64,000 nucleotides of DNA, from the NCBI RefSeq assembly GCF_026250525.1, contig NZ_CP111048.1, forward strand, positions 1-64,000. Reading direction: 5' to 3'. Of this stretch, positions 36,357 through 45,022 are shown one piece after another. The notes under the pieces were generated by a model that was given only the letters and a program-made list of their open reading frames with translations, was not told the origin of the DNA and did no database searches. This DNA is from Chondrinema litorale (GTDB taxonomy: Bacteria > Bacteroidota > Bacteroidia > Cytophagales > Flammeovirgaceae). The position numbers were made by a program, and so were the translations under genes. Numbering within the stretch: the stretch's first letter is position 1; every line of letters begins with the position of its first letter.

Positions 36357-38072
36357 TTACAATTCCCCTTTCTTTAAAGCTTCTACTGCATAGTTTGCGG
36401 CTCTGGCTGTTAAAGCCATAAAAGTGAGCGACGGATTTTGATTTCCATAGGAAGTCATGGCTGCGCCATCTGTCACAAACACATTTTTACAATGATGTAG
36501 CTGATTCCATTTATTGAGCATCGAAGTTTCTGGGTCTTTACCCATTCTAACTCCTCCCATCTCGTGTATGTCTAAGCCCGGTGCTTGTTTGGTATCCCAG
36601 CTTCTCACATTGGTACAGCCTGCTGCTTCAAGCATTGCTTTCCCCTCTACTAGAAAATCTGCTAGCATCTTTTCATCATTATCATCATAATCGATTGATG
36701 TAACTAGCAATGGAATTCCCCATTGATCTTTTTCCGTCTCACTCAATCTCACATGATTTTGCTCTTTGGGTAAAATCTCTCCTTGCATCATCATAAACAC
36801 TTGCCAAGGGCCAGCTTGTGTCATTTGCGCTTTCATATCTTCTCCAAAACCTATATTTGCAGATGAGCTTCCCCAACCTTTTCTAGATGCACTAAATGCC
36901 ACCATATAACCTCTTAAAAATTCTGCATTTTGCTTATATACATTTTTAAAAGAAGGCATAAAAGCAGAAGTAGGTCTTCTACCAGAATAATATTTATCTT
37001 CAAAACCATTGAAATCTGCCAGCATATTTCCACGGTAATTATGGAAACCTATGTACTTACCAAGTGTGCCGCTATCATTCCCCAAACCATTCGGGAATCT
37101 AGACGAAGTAGAGTTAAGTAATATCAGATTTGTGTTTAAACAAGCTGCATTCACAAAAATGATATTGGCAAAATATTCTGTACTTTCTCCTGTTTCGCTA
37201 TCAATTACACGTACACCAGTTGCTTTTCCTTTGGCATCATCATAAATAATAGAATGCACCACCGAATTGGTTTGCATAGTGAGGTTTCCCGTATTATTTG
37301 CCCAAGGTAGTGTAGATGAATTGGATGAAAAATATGCTCCAAAAGGACAACCCCGATAGCATAAATGCCTTGCCATACACTTTCCTCTCCCCTGCTTTAT
37401 ATGGATTTCTTGTGGTTCCGTAAGATGTGCACATCTGCCGATAATAACCGGGCGTTCATTGTTATACTTTTCGCCTAACTCCTGCTGAATGTGTTGCTCA
37501 ACACAGTTTAATTCAAAAGGTGGCAGCACTTCGCTATCTGGCAAATGCGGAATGCCATCTTTGTTTCCACTTATGCCGGCAAATATTTCTACATGGCTAT
37601 ACCAAGGTGCTATATCCTGATATCGGATAGGCCAATCTACCGCAAAACCATCTCGCAAGGGAGCTTCAAACTCATAATTACTCCAACGCTGTACATTTCT
37701 TGCCCATAACAAAGACTTTCCACCTTCTTGATAGCCTCTAATCCAGTCAAAAGGCTTTTCTTGTATGTAGGGATGTTCGTCATCTTTCACAAAAAAATGC
37801 TTGGTAGCATCATCGTAAGCATAACAGCGATTCGCTATCGGGTTGGTTTCTTCATCTTCTAACGGCATGGCTAATCTGTGAGGAAACTCCCAAGGACTTT
37901 GTGTAGCTGTTGGGTAGTCTTTGATATGCTTAACTGCTTTTCCTCTTTCTAGTACTAATGTTTTTAAACCCTTTTCGCACAATTCTTTGGCAGCCCAACC
38001 GCCACTTATTCCTGAACCAACAACAATAGCATCGTAAGTCATTTTCTTCTTCGCGTCTCCGATAGTATTCAT
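36357..38072 (-). CDS. GMC-family FAD oxidoreductase
   Basis: 571-residue flavoprotein. The N-terminal FAD motif is VVGSGISGGWAAKELCEKG (residues about 17-35), with the GGKSLLWA segment near residue 115 and a C-terminal HEMGGVRMG/NPSLTFMALTARAA block containing the catalytic His and the FAD-proximal Asn. It is closest in style to gluconate-2-dehydrogenase or fructose-dehydrogenase large subunits, which oxidise sugars or polyols. No N-terminal signal or Tat motif is present, and the small subunit (gluconate_2-dh3) that normally accompanies it is not adjacent. Either that partner is elsewhere or this is a soluble form. Confidence 0.9.
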   Translation of the reverse strand: MNTIGDAKKKMTYDAIVVGSGISGGWAAKELCEKGLKTLVLERGKAVKHIKDYPTATQSPWEFPHRLAMPLEDEETNPIANRCYAYDDATKHFFVKDDEHPYIQEKPFDWIRGYQEGGKSLLWARNVQRWSNYEFEAPLRDGFAVDWPIRYQDIAPWYSHVEIFAGISGNKDGIPHLPDSEVLPPFELNCVEQHIQQELGEKYNNERPVIIGRCAHLTEPQEIHIKQGRGKCMARHLCYRGCPFGAYFSSNSSTLPWANNTGNLTMQTNSVVHSIIYDDAKGKATGVRVIDSETGESTEYFANIIFVNAACLNTNLILLNSTSSRFPNGLGNDSGTLGKYIGFHNYRGNMLADFNGFEDKYYSGRRPTSAFMPSFKNVYKQNAEFLRGYMVAFSASRKGWGSSSANIGFGEDMKAQMTQAGPWQVFMMMQGEILPKEQNHVRLSETEKDQWGIPLLVTSIDYDDNDEKMLADFLVEGKAMLEAAGCTNVRSWDTKQAPGLDIHEMGGVRMGKDPETSMLNKWNQLHHCKNVFVTDGAAMTSYGNQNPSLTFMALTARAANYAVEALKKGEL

Positions 38073-38472
38073 AATATCATATTTAGAAAGCCGATGATAA
38101 TCATTTCTCCAAATAAAAAAAAGTATAGTAGCACTGAGAGAAGACCATTCTTTTATAAAAAGAGATTCTAGATCAATAAGAATATTTCAAGTATTACATT
38201 GAAAAAGTACAAAATTGAGTAATTCCTCCGAATTTCATTAGATATTATTCCATATATAAATTGATAACTTGTATTCTTTTAAGGATTTTATGTAAATTCA
38301 ATTAGTAACAAACAAGGTAATTTGTAAAACTTTGAATTGTCTTAAAATCACCATCCAGCTCATATTCCTTCCCAGCTGAATTTTAATTGCTTAAAAAAAC
38401 ATAATATCACCTCAAATTTCTTTCACCAGAAAATAGTAATTAACTCTTGGTAATAAGCTAAATCTATGGGTT
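38073..38472. other. 400-bp divergent intergenic region
   Basis: AT-rich gap between the GMC oxidoreductase (minus) and the first DUF4440 gene (plus). No ORF, RNA or convincing promoter box was found; it should carry both promoters. Confidence 0.4.
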
Positions 38473-38925
38473 ATGAAAATATTTAAATTGATTACTGTGC
38501 TTTTGGTTTTACTGTTCCTTTTTAATGTAGCGAATGCACAAGAAGCAGATATTAAAGCAAATGGTGAAGAAATGTTGCAGGCTCTCAATGATGGTAATGC
38601 CGAAAAATATATGAAATATAAACATCCTTCTTTTTCCCAATACTTACCACTTAGTTTAGAACTAGCTAGCAGACCAGATACCAAAGTTATACAAACTCAA
38701 TTTGATGAAGGCAGAGATTTTGATTTTACTTTAACAGACCACGAAGTAAAAGTTTACGGAAATTGTGCTGTTGTAACTGCCATGCAAGAAGGTACTATTC
38801 ATTTTGAAGATGGTAGAATAGATACTGGTAAATGGAAGCATACATCTTTATGGGTAAAAGAAAATAATGAATGGCTACAAGTTCATATGCATGTTTCTAA
38901 AGTGCAAGACGAACAACCTGAATGA
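38473..38925 (+). CDS. SnoaL-like / DUF4440 protein, periplasmic
   Basis: 150-residue protein with a signal peptide (about residues 1-23, ends NAQ). The mature part is an NTF2-like fold: an alpha-helix starting KANGEEMLQALNDGNAEKYMKY, then strands ending KWKHTSLWVKENNEWLQVHMHVS, typical of DUF4440/SnoaL-like proteins. No catalytic assignment is possible. It is followed 29 bp later by a second protein of the same fold, so it is probably bicistronic. Confidence 0.8.
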   Translation: MKIFKLITVLLVLLFLFNVANAQEADIKANGEEMLQALNDGNAEKYMKYKHPSFSQYLPLSLELASRPDTKVIQTQFDEGRDFDFTLTDHEVKVYGNCAVVTAMQEGTIHFEDGRIDTGKWKHTSLWVKENNEWLQVHMHVSKVQDEQPE

Positions 38926-38954
38926 TGTGATTTCTTATGTAAACCTTATGTATC

Positions 38955-39458
38955 ATGGACAAATTAAAAAATTATCAGTTTTCTATTTATGCAATTATAG
39001 CTGGATTGATTGTAAGTGCCTGCCAACCTGCATCTTCTCCTGAATTATCAGAAGGAGACAAAAAATATATGGAAATGATGACCACAGATGCCTATGAAGG
39101 ATGGAATGAGGGTAATCGCGAACCTTATCTGGCTAGATACTCAGAAGATGTAGTTTACATGCTCCCAAATGGTGAAACTGTAGAAGGGTTAAATAATGTA
39201 AGGGATTATGTAATGAATTACCCAGAAGGATTGACAGTGAAATTTCCTGTAGTTGAGTTTATTGGAAAGGGAGATTTAATTAATGTGAGAGGTGTATTTA
39301 CTATTTATAACAGTGAGGGAACCTTGGTAGATAAAGGAAAATATCTGAATGTATGGCAGCGAAATGCCAATGATAAATGGGAAGTTACACACGATATATT
39401 TAATTCTGATATGCCACTTCCAGTACAAGAAACTAACGCACAAGAAGAAGAAATGTGA
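38955..39458 (+). CDS. SnoaL-like / DUF4440 lipoprotein
   Basis: 167-residue lipoprotein (lipobox VSAC, Cys23, then QPAS). The mature domain has the NTF2-like pattern: a helix with YEGWNEGNREPYLARYSEDVVYMLPNG near residues 50-70, strands, and a C-terminal YLNVWQRNANDKWEVTHDIFNSD. It has the same fold class as the preceding gene but is clearly diverged. Such proteins are often small-molecule binding or steroid isomerase-like; the actual role is unknown. Second gene of the likely bicistron, 29 bp from the first. Confidence 0.78.
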   Translation: MDKLKNYQFSIYAIIAGLIVSACQPASSPELSEGDKKYMEMMTTDAYEGWNEGNREPYLARYSEDVVYMLPNGETVEGLNNVRDYVMNYPEGLTVKFPVVEFIGKGDLINVRGVFTIYNSEGTLVDKGKYLNVWQRNANDKWEVTHDIFNSDMPLPVQETNAQEEEM

Positions 39459-39572
39459 ATATTATTATGCGAATAAAAATCGATGCACAAAACGCTATTA
39501 TTGGTTACATCAGAGCTTTGTTGAGGTTCAATCAGTCGTGAGATTGACAAATTGATTGATAATAAGAACAAA

Positions 39573-39600
39573 AAAAGCACCCTAATAGGATGCTTTTTTT
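39573..39600. terminator. Bidirectional intrinsic terminator
   Basis: Imperfect hairpin (aaaaaagcaccct / aggatgcttttttt, one C-A mismatch that becomes G-U on the minus strand) with a T-run on each strand. It lies between the convergent DUF4440 and DUF3861 transcripts. Confidence 0.7.
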
Positions 39601-39615
39601 AATTACTCATTTAAA

Positions 39616-39783
39616 CTATTGATAATGATTTGTAATTACTTCTCCATAAATCGGTTTGTCAATTTCATCTAAATTTTTGCCATAAAGCAAGACAGGAAAT
39701 CGAATGAAAGTATATTACAAATTATTCAAATCCTGCCATTGCCACTCACTAACGAATTTTATGTTTCGTGACCTGAAGCATTC
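39616..39783 (-). other. Short gap with possible C-terminal fragment
   Basis: Minus-strand reading ends RFPVLLYGKNLDEIDKPIYG, then EVITNHYQ-stop (TAG 39616-39618), preceded by an in-frame stop about 30 codons upstream. It may be a small C-terminal remnant of a lost gene; no family recognised. The rest of the 39459-39783 gap holds only the terminator. Confidence 0.25.
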
Positions 39784-40080
39784 TTAAGAACTTTTTAGCT
39801 TCTTCATAAAATCTCTAAATGCGGGTGCAAACTCTTCAAACAAAGGGTTATTTCGGTTTTTAATCATTACTTCACTAAACAACTTTAACCCTATTGCAAA
39901 CTCTACAGATTGCCCCTTTTCTTCAAATAAATCTTTCTCTTTTAGCACTTCTATTATTTTAAAAATCTCATCGTGATTATCGAAATCAACTTCTATAGAT
40001 TTTTCTTCTTCTGGAGTTTCTCCACTTGCTAGCGATACTAAGTCTAGTTTTAAATGATATTTATTCGCTTTTTTTGTCAT
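39784..40080 (-). CDS. DUF3861-family small protein
   Basis: 98-residue acidic cytosolic protein. The pattern KYHLKLDLVSLASGETPE near the N-terminus, then VDFDNHDEIFKIIEVLKEK and FAIGLKLFSEVMIKNRNNPLF, matches DUF3861, a small bacterial family of unknown function. No signal or membrane segment. It lies 32 bp downstream of the TonB-type outer-membrane gene and is probably in its transcript, although no functional link is known. Confidence 0.8.
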   Translation of the reverse strand: MTKKANKYHLKLDLVSLASGETPEEEKSIEVDFDNHDEIFKIIEVLKEKDLFEEKGQSVEFAIGLKLFSEVMIKNRNNPLFEEFAPAFRDFMKKLKSS

Positions 40081-40112
40081 TATATTTTAATTACTGGTTG
40101 ATTAATGAATAA

Positions 40113-42494
40113 TTAATGCATCTTTTGTCCTGAAAATTCCATTGCTTCTCCCTTTCCAAATCCGAAGCTGAAGCCTAGAGTTACAAACCTGCCTCTCTTT
40201 CCATAACTGTACAAATAAAAGTCACTTTGGTTAGTAATTGTCTCCATTCTTCTCGATGCAAAAATGTCTCTCACACTCATATTAATTACCCCTCTGCCTT
40301 TTAAGATTTTCTTTCGCACACCCATATCTGCAAAAAGGTTATTAGAAATTATACTTTGTACTGTCTGGTATTCAGACTGGTAATGCCCTGTAACTTCAAA
40401 GTCTATATCTAATGGAAATTTAAATTTTGTGGTCACTTTAGATGTCCACTGGTCTGCATCAAAATCGAATGATGTTGTTTCTAAAGAACCTTCTCTTATG
40501 TAATAGTTGTAGTTAATTTCTCCTGTAATAGAAAGCCAATTTGCGGGTAAGTATTTACCATTTAATTCTACTCCTGTTGCTCTATTGGTTCCTATATTAT
40601 ATGGCTTCGAGATGTTTACATTATCTTCGAAAGTAGAAATTCTTTCAACTACATCTGTAGTATATCTATGATACACACCCACATTCCAAGAGATTTTATC
40701 TACTATATACATAGCTGCAAGCTCATAAGAATCTGTGTATTCTGGTCTTAAATCTGGGTTACCAGTTCTTATACTATAATTATTACTGATGTTGAAAAAG
40801 GGATTCAGGTTCCAAAGTCTCGGTCTTAGTATTCTTTTAGAAAAACCTGCTTGTACAGAAAAGTTATTGGTAAGTTTATAAGAAGTATGAACACTAGGAA
40901 ACAAATTCGTATAATTTTGATTATTCTCTTCTCCCGTATTTTTGAGTACCGTATTTAAGTCTGTGGTTTCAACTCTTAAGCCTAATTTTAATCCCCATTT
41001 ATCGCCCTCATAAGCACCTGTCCCATATAAAGCCAACACATTCTGATGGTACTCAAAAACGTTTGATAAATCGGGGTCAACCACCCAAGTGCCATCTTCT
41101 AAATTACTTACAGAGTAATCATTCCCCACATCATTTATATTATACTGGCCACCAGTTTCTAAAGTAAATTTATCTAAAAAAGGCTTGGTATAATCTAGCT
41201 TAAAAGTGTATTCAGTTTCTTTAAAGTCTGTATCTGTTTGTTGATTGCTATCTACATTTTCTCCATAAGTGGTTACGTTGGTATATTCAGAAGATTGATC
41301 TTTACCAAAGTGGCTTCCTGTCGCACTGAATAATAACACATGGTCTTCATCATCTTTAAAATCACTCTTATACTGCAATTCATATTGCCATTTAGGATTG
41401 GTAGCAGAAGTTGCCTGATCGCGATTCCACTCAGAAACTACTTCATTATTTTCGTCTAAAGAACTGAAATATGATGTTGATGGTTGGTCTTCTATTTCGT
41501 AGGCAAAATTACCCGAAAGTGTTAATACATTTGTTGGATTAATGTAATAATCTGTACCTAAACTAAAATTGTAAAACTGCTCGTATTTGTCTTCTTCTCC
41601 ATTACTAATTACACTGGTATTGCTTCCTAAATCTGTATTAATGTTTCGGCTTTCATTTGGCATATTTCTATAACCTGCTCCAACCTGACTAAACAAATTG
41701 AATTTTTCAGTACGGTGGTTCAAGCTTAATCCCAAACTATGGTTATGAGGCACCCCTGTATTTATACTTACAGAACCATTAGTACCTTTTCTTTCTTCTT
41801 TCTTTATTACAATGTTGATAATACCAGAAGTACCCTCTGCATTGTATTTAGCCGAAGGGTTGGTAATCACCTCAATCTTTTCGATCATATCTGCGGTGAT
41901 GGTGCCCAATGCATTGCTACCAGATTCGCTAGTTAAAACAGAAGGTTTGCCATTTATTAGAATTTCTACACCTGTACTTCCTCTAAGAGAAATCTCTCCC
42001 TCAATATTTACATTTACCGAAGGTACATTGTTAAGCACATCGAAAGCACTACCGCCAGCACTGCTTAAATCTTTACCTACATTAAATACTTTTTTGTCTA
42101 GCTCAAACTCTGTAGTAGATCTTTCGCCTACAATAAGTAGTTCTTCTAAAACCTCTTCGTTTTCTCCCATGGCAATGGTTCCTAAGTTTGCCATGCCATT
42201 TGCTATAGAAATATCTTTAATCGCTTTAGTTTCGAAACCAATAAAGCTGACTTCCACATAAAAATCACTTACATCGGTTTTAATCTCAAAAGTACCATCG
42301 GCTGCGGTTGTTTTGCCGGTAATGTTTTTTTCTGTGTTTTTATCTTTTAATACAACAGTAGCAAACTCAACAGGTTGCTCACTTTTGCCATCAATTACTT
42401 TACCTTTTACAGTAATATTTTTGGTTTGTGCTTGTAATGCGGTTGCAATACTTATAAGGCTAATAAATAGAATAGTAAATCTTAATCTCATCAT
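40113..42494 (-). CDS. TonB-dependent receptor-like outer-membrane beta-barrel protein
   Basis: 793-residue outer-membrane protein. Signal peptide about residues 1-22 (ends LQAQ), CarboxypepD_reg domain (about 24-105: GKVIDGKSEQPVEFATVVLK, AADGTFEIKTD), plug (about 130-235: NVPSVNVNIEGEISLRGSTG, MIEKIEVITNPSAKYNAEG), then an OMP_b-brl_3-type barrel. This family lacks a strict TonB box and often acts in envelope transport. Divergent from a LytS kinase gene 198 bp away, which may reflect shared control (inference). Substrate unknown. Confidence 0.9.
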   Translation of the reverse strand: MMRLRFTILFISLISIATALQAQTKNITVKGKVIDGKSEQPVEFATVVLKDKNTEKNITGKTTAADGTFEIKTDVSDFYVEVSFIGFETKAIKDISIANGMANLGTIAMGENEEVLEELLIVGERSTTEFELDKKVFNVGKDLSSAGGSAFDVLNNVPSVNVNIEGEISLRGSTGVEILINGKPSVLTSESGSNALGTITADMIEKIEVITNPSAKYNAEGTSGIINIVIKKEERKGTNGSVSINTGVPHNHSLGLSLNHRTEKFNLFSQVGAGYRNMPNESRNINTDLGSNTSVISNGEEDKYEQFYNFSLGTDYYINPTNVLTLSGNFAYEIEDQPSTSYFSSLDENNEVVSEWNRDQATSATNPKWQYELQYKSDFKDDEDHVLLFSATGSHFGKDQSSEYTNVTTYGENVDSNQQTDTDFKETEYTFKLDYTKPFLDKFTLETGGQYNINDVGNDYSVSNLEDGTWVVDPDLSNVFEYHQNVLALYGTGAYEGDKWGLKLGLRVETTDLNTVLKNTGEENNQNYTNLFPSVHTSYKLTNNFSVQAGFSKRILRPRLWNLNPFFNISNNYSIRTGNPDLRPEYTDSYELAAMYIVDKISWNVGVYHRYTTDVVERISTFEDNVNISKPYNIGTNRATGVELNGKYLPANWLSITGEINYNYYIREGSLETTSFDFDADQWTSKVTTKFKFPLDIDFEVTGHYQSEYQTVQSIISNNLFADMGVRKKILKGRGVINMSVRDIFASRRMETITNQSDFYLYSYGKRGRFVTLGFSFGFGKGEAMEFSGQKMH

Positions 42495-42691
42495 TGATAG
42501 TGGAATATTAGTTGATGTTACAAAGAATATTATTTTACATCACAGTAAAAATTAGTTTCCTTGAACAGCAAAACTTCGCTTGTAAACGACATAAATACTG
42601 CTTAAACCTGTGAAAATGTCAGTGGTAGGCTGAATTCTGTTGTTGACCTTATATTTTTTTAATAGCAAAATGAGATAGCTAGTTTTATTGA

Positions 42692-43759
42692 ATGATTTAT
42701 AATCGCAATAAAAAATTGATCACTAGAAATGAATTGCTATTCCAAATAGTACTTCATTTTGTGGTATTTATTTTTTACTCTTTCGATAAAGATCACCCAC
42801 AAATTGAGCTATTCGAAATTGTATTTTTCTTGCATTATGCCATCTGTACCTTATTTATCAGCTATTATTTACTTCTAAAGTATTTGTATAAAAAGAAAAA
42901 TATCCAGTTTTTCATTTATCTATCTCTTACACTTTGCTGGGTTATTTTGGTAGAAGAGCTCTTGCTAGAGCAGATATTTTTTCCTCAAATGCGAGCTAAA
43001 GCTTTTCCGGGAGTGTTTTTTACCCTATTTCAGATTTTACCGGTAATTACCATTCTGTCGGGTTTTAAGTTTGCTTGGGATGCACTTGGCAAACAAAAAG
43101 AGGTAGATACGCTCAAAAAAAGTATTCAAGAAAGTGAGTTACAAATGCTCAAATCTCAAATTAACCCGCATTTTTTGTTTAATAACCTGAATAATTTATA
43201 TGCTTATGCGATGGAAAATTCACCTAAAACACCCAAGATTATACTAGATTTAAGTGGTGTTTTACGCTATATGTTATATGAATGTAAGGAGAATTATGTG
43301 CCGCTTTCAAAAGAAATAGAACAACTAGAAAACTTTATAAAGCTCAATCAACTACAGATTGAAGAAAGAGGTTTTGTAGGCTTTGAATACAGAAATATTC
43401 AATCTAATTACTTAATCGCTCCACTTATATTAATTGTATTTATAGAAAATGCCTTTAAACATAGTCAAGCAAGTTTGTCTGACAACATTTATATCGACAT
43501 TAAACTAAATTTATCTGAAAACGGAGAGCTGGAATTTAGCTGTAGAAACAATTTTCAGAAAATGCAAAAGTCTGAAATGTTGCCTCATGGAATAGGTTTG
43601 GAAAATGTAAAAAAGAGATTGAAACTATTATATGCAAATCAATATCAAATAGAGATTAAAGAAACTGAAAGCTTTTTTGAAGTATACCTAAAGTTAATAG
43701 TAGAGCACACCGAAATTGATAAAGATGATTTGAAGCGAAAGCCAATTCATACCTATTAA
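42692..43759 (+). CDS. LytS/YehU-type histidine kinase
   Basis: 355-residue sensor kinase. About four hydrophobic helices fill residues 15-130 with no extracellular sensor domain. A dimerisation segment follows, with the kinase His in INPHFLFNNLNNLYAYAM (about 155-175), then HATPase with LILIVFIENAFKHSQ (about 250) and a GIGLENVKKRL box. This kinase class (HPK8/His_kinase, PF06580) signals to LytTR regulators; one lies about 0.5 kb downstream on the same strand. Full length. A hairpin and T-run at 43995-44030 intervene, so the two are not strictly co-transcribed. Confidence 0.92.
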   Translation: MIYNRNKKLITRNELLFQIVLHFVVFIFYSFDKDHPQIELFEIVFFLHYAICTLFISYYLLLKYLYKKKNIQFFIYLSLTLCWVILVEELLLEQIFFPQMRAKAFPGVFFTLFQILPVITILSGFKFAWDALGKQKEVDTLKKSIQESELQMLKSQINPHFLFNNLNNLYAYAMENSPKTPKIILDLSGVLRYMLYECKENYVPLSKEIEQLENFIKLNQLQIEERGFVGFEYRNIQSNYLIAPLILIVFIENAFKHSQASLSDNIYIDIKLNLSENGELEFSCRNNFQKMQKSEMLPHGIGLENVKKRLKLLYANQYQIEIKETESFFEVYLKLIVEHTEIDKDDLKRKPIHTY

Positions 43760-44106
43760 TAATTTCTATTAAGGAGCAAGCAAAGTTTTTATCCATACAA
43801 TTAAGGAGATTAGCGATACCTTAAACTTTTATAGATATAAAATTCATCTATTTAAAATATGAAACCGTCAAACTTATAAAGTCTCAAATCATTCAAGACA
43901 ATCATTAATTGAAATAATTAATACATTTCAAATTAATGTTTTACTTACCTCACACAACAGATTAGGGTTTATAAACTTAAACATGTTGTACTTTTCTCCA
44001 CTCTGATTTTATCTGGGTGGAGATTTTTTTAGCCTTATCCATTAAAAAAATGCATGCTACAAAGTATTTAAGGATAATGGAAGAGGTGTAATAACTAAAC
44101 ATTTAC
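43760..44106. other. Gap between LytS kinase and LytTR genes, with hairpin
   Basis: No ORF of note precedes 44107. The only structure I see is the hairpin at 43995-44030. A transcript ending there would leave a roughly 230-nt 3' untranslated region on the LytS mRNA, which may include a small RNA; this is speculation. Confidence 0.4.
43995..44030 (+). terminator. Intrinsic terminator after LytS gene
   Basis: A 7-bp stem (tctccac/gtggaga, further weak pairing inside) with a 15-nt loop is followed by a seven-T run. It points along the plus strand, about 235 bp past the LytS stop. Confidence 0.65.
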
Positions 44107-44271
44107 ATGAGTAATGCAGCGACTTATGGTAGAGTTTTGGTCGTTTGCCTGATATTATTTCTCGTAGAATTTTCTATCAGTAACTTTGCACTAAGAACTA
44201 AAAACAAGACCTCAGTCTTTCAACACATAACCGATAACACAATTGGCTTGGCTAATTATATTAATTGCTAA
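44107..44271 (+). CDS. Candidate 54-residue membrane peptide
   Basis: ATG to TAA ORF not long enough to be an obvious gene. The peptide starts MSNAATYGRVLVVCLILFLV and continues with a hydrophobic core (about residues 9-29), then a polar tail ending ANYINC. It looks like a single-span membrane peptide or a leader/pheromone-like precursor. It ends 20 bp before the preferred ATG of the LytTR regulator and starts 77 bp after the terminator, so it could be translated on the LytTR transcript. There is no clear ribosome-binding site, and it could be chance. Confidence 0.35.
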   Translation: MSNAATYGRVLVVCLILFLVEFSISNFALRTKNKTSVFQHITDNTIGLANYINC

Positions 44272-44290
44272 GCTTTCAACTACAAACAAG

Positions 44291-45001
44291 ATGATTATGG
44301 ATTGCATCATCATAGAAGACCAGCCACCAGCTCAAAGAATTCTCAAGAGATTTTCTGAAGACATTGGTACCTTAAACCTAAAAGGCACCTTTTCTGATGC
44401 CATACAGGCAATGACATTTCTTAGAAACAACAAAATTGATCTTATCTTTTTAGATATACATCTCCCAAAACTATCGGGCATAGATTTTCTAAAAACAATA
44501 CAGAATCCCCCTCATGTTATTTTAACCACCGCATTTGCCGAATATGCACTGGAAAGTTATGAGTTCAATGTAGTTGACTATCTCTTAAAACCCTTTTCGT
44601 TTGAGCGTTTTGTAAAGGCTATTTCAAGAGTGCCCGCAGAAAAGCAAGAAACTAAAGATACAACTGGGCAAAATAAAAGCTCGCTATTCTCAGATGTAAT
44701 ATTTTTAAAATCTGGTTACGAGCATTTTAAAATCACCATTGATGATATTATTTATATACAATCTGATGCAGATTACACAGAAGTATTTTTAAAGAATAAG
44801 AAATATTTGTCTACAGAAACTTTACAACACTGGATTGAGTTACTAAATCCAAATCAATTCATAAGAGTGCATAAGTCTTTTATTATAAATGCGACAAAAA
44901 TCCAGAAAATAGTCGCCAGCAAAGTATACCTAACCGATGGAAAAGAAATTCCGATAGGTCGCACTTACAAAGATGGTTTTATTAAAAGGTTTATCAGATA
45001 A
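44291..45001 (+). CDS. LytTR-family response regulator
   Basis: Response regulator of about 236 residues, taken to start at ATG 44291 (or 44297), since the longer in-frame reading begins at a TTG (44243) and would overlap the small ORF. The receiver begins MDCIIIEDQPPAQRILKRF, has phospho-acceptor in LIFLDIHLPKLSG and LLKPFSFERF, then a LytTR DNA-binding domain (about 140-236: IIYIQSDADYTEVFL, FIRVHKSFIIN). It is expected to bind direct-repeat promoter sites. The plausible kinase is the LytS gene upstream; an AraC gene follows 21 bp downstream. Confidence 0.92.
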   Translation: MIMDCIIIEDQPPAQRILKRFSEDIGTLNLKGTFSDAIQAMTFLRNNKIDLIFLDIHLPKLSGIDFLKTIQNPPHVILTTAFAEYALESYEFNVVDYLLKPFSFERFVKAISRVPAEKQETKDTTGQNKSSLFSDVIFLKSGYEHFKITIDDIIYIQSDADYTEVFLKNKKYLSTETLQHWIELLNPNQFIRVHKSFIINATKIQKIVASKVYLTDGKEIPIGRTYKDGFIKRFIR

Positions 45002-45022
45002 GGAATAATTGCGGGAAGAAAT

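Noticed and set aside
36340..36390. Possible terminator between the GDPD and GMC genes
   Set aside because: Arms pair poorly (several mismatches) and lie partly in coding sequence.
39349..39555. ORFs over the DUF4440 gene end and gap
   Set aside because: They overlap the end of the real gene and its downstream terminator region, and no family pattern is present in either strand's translation.
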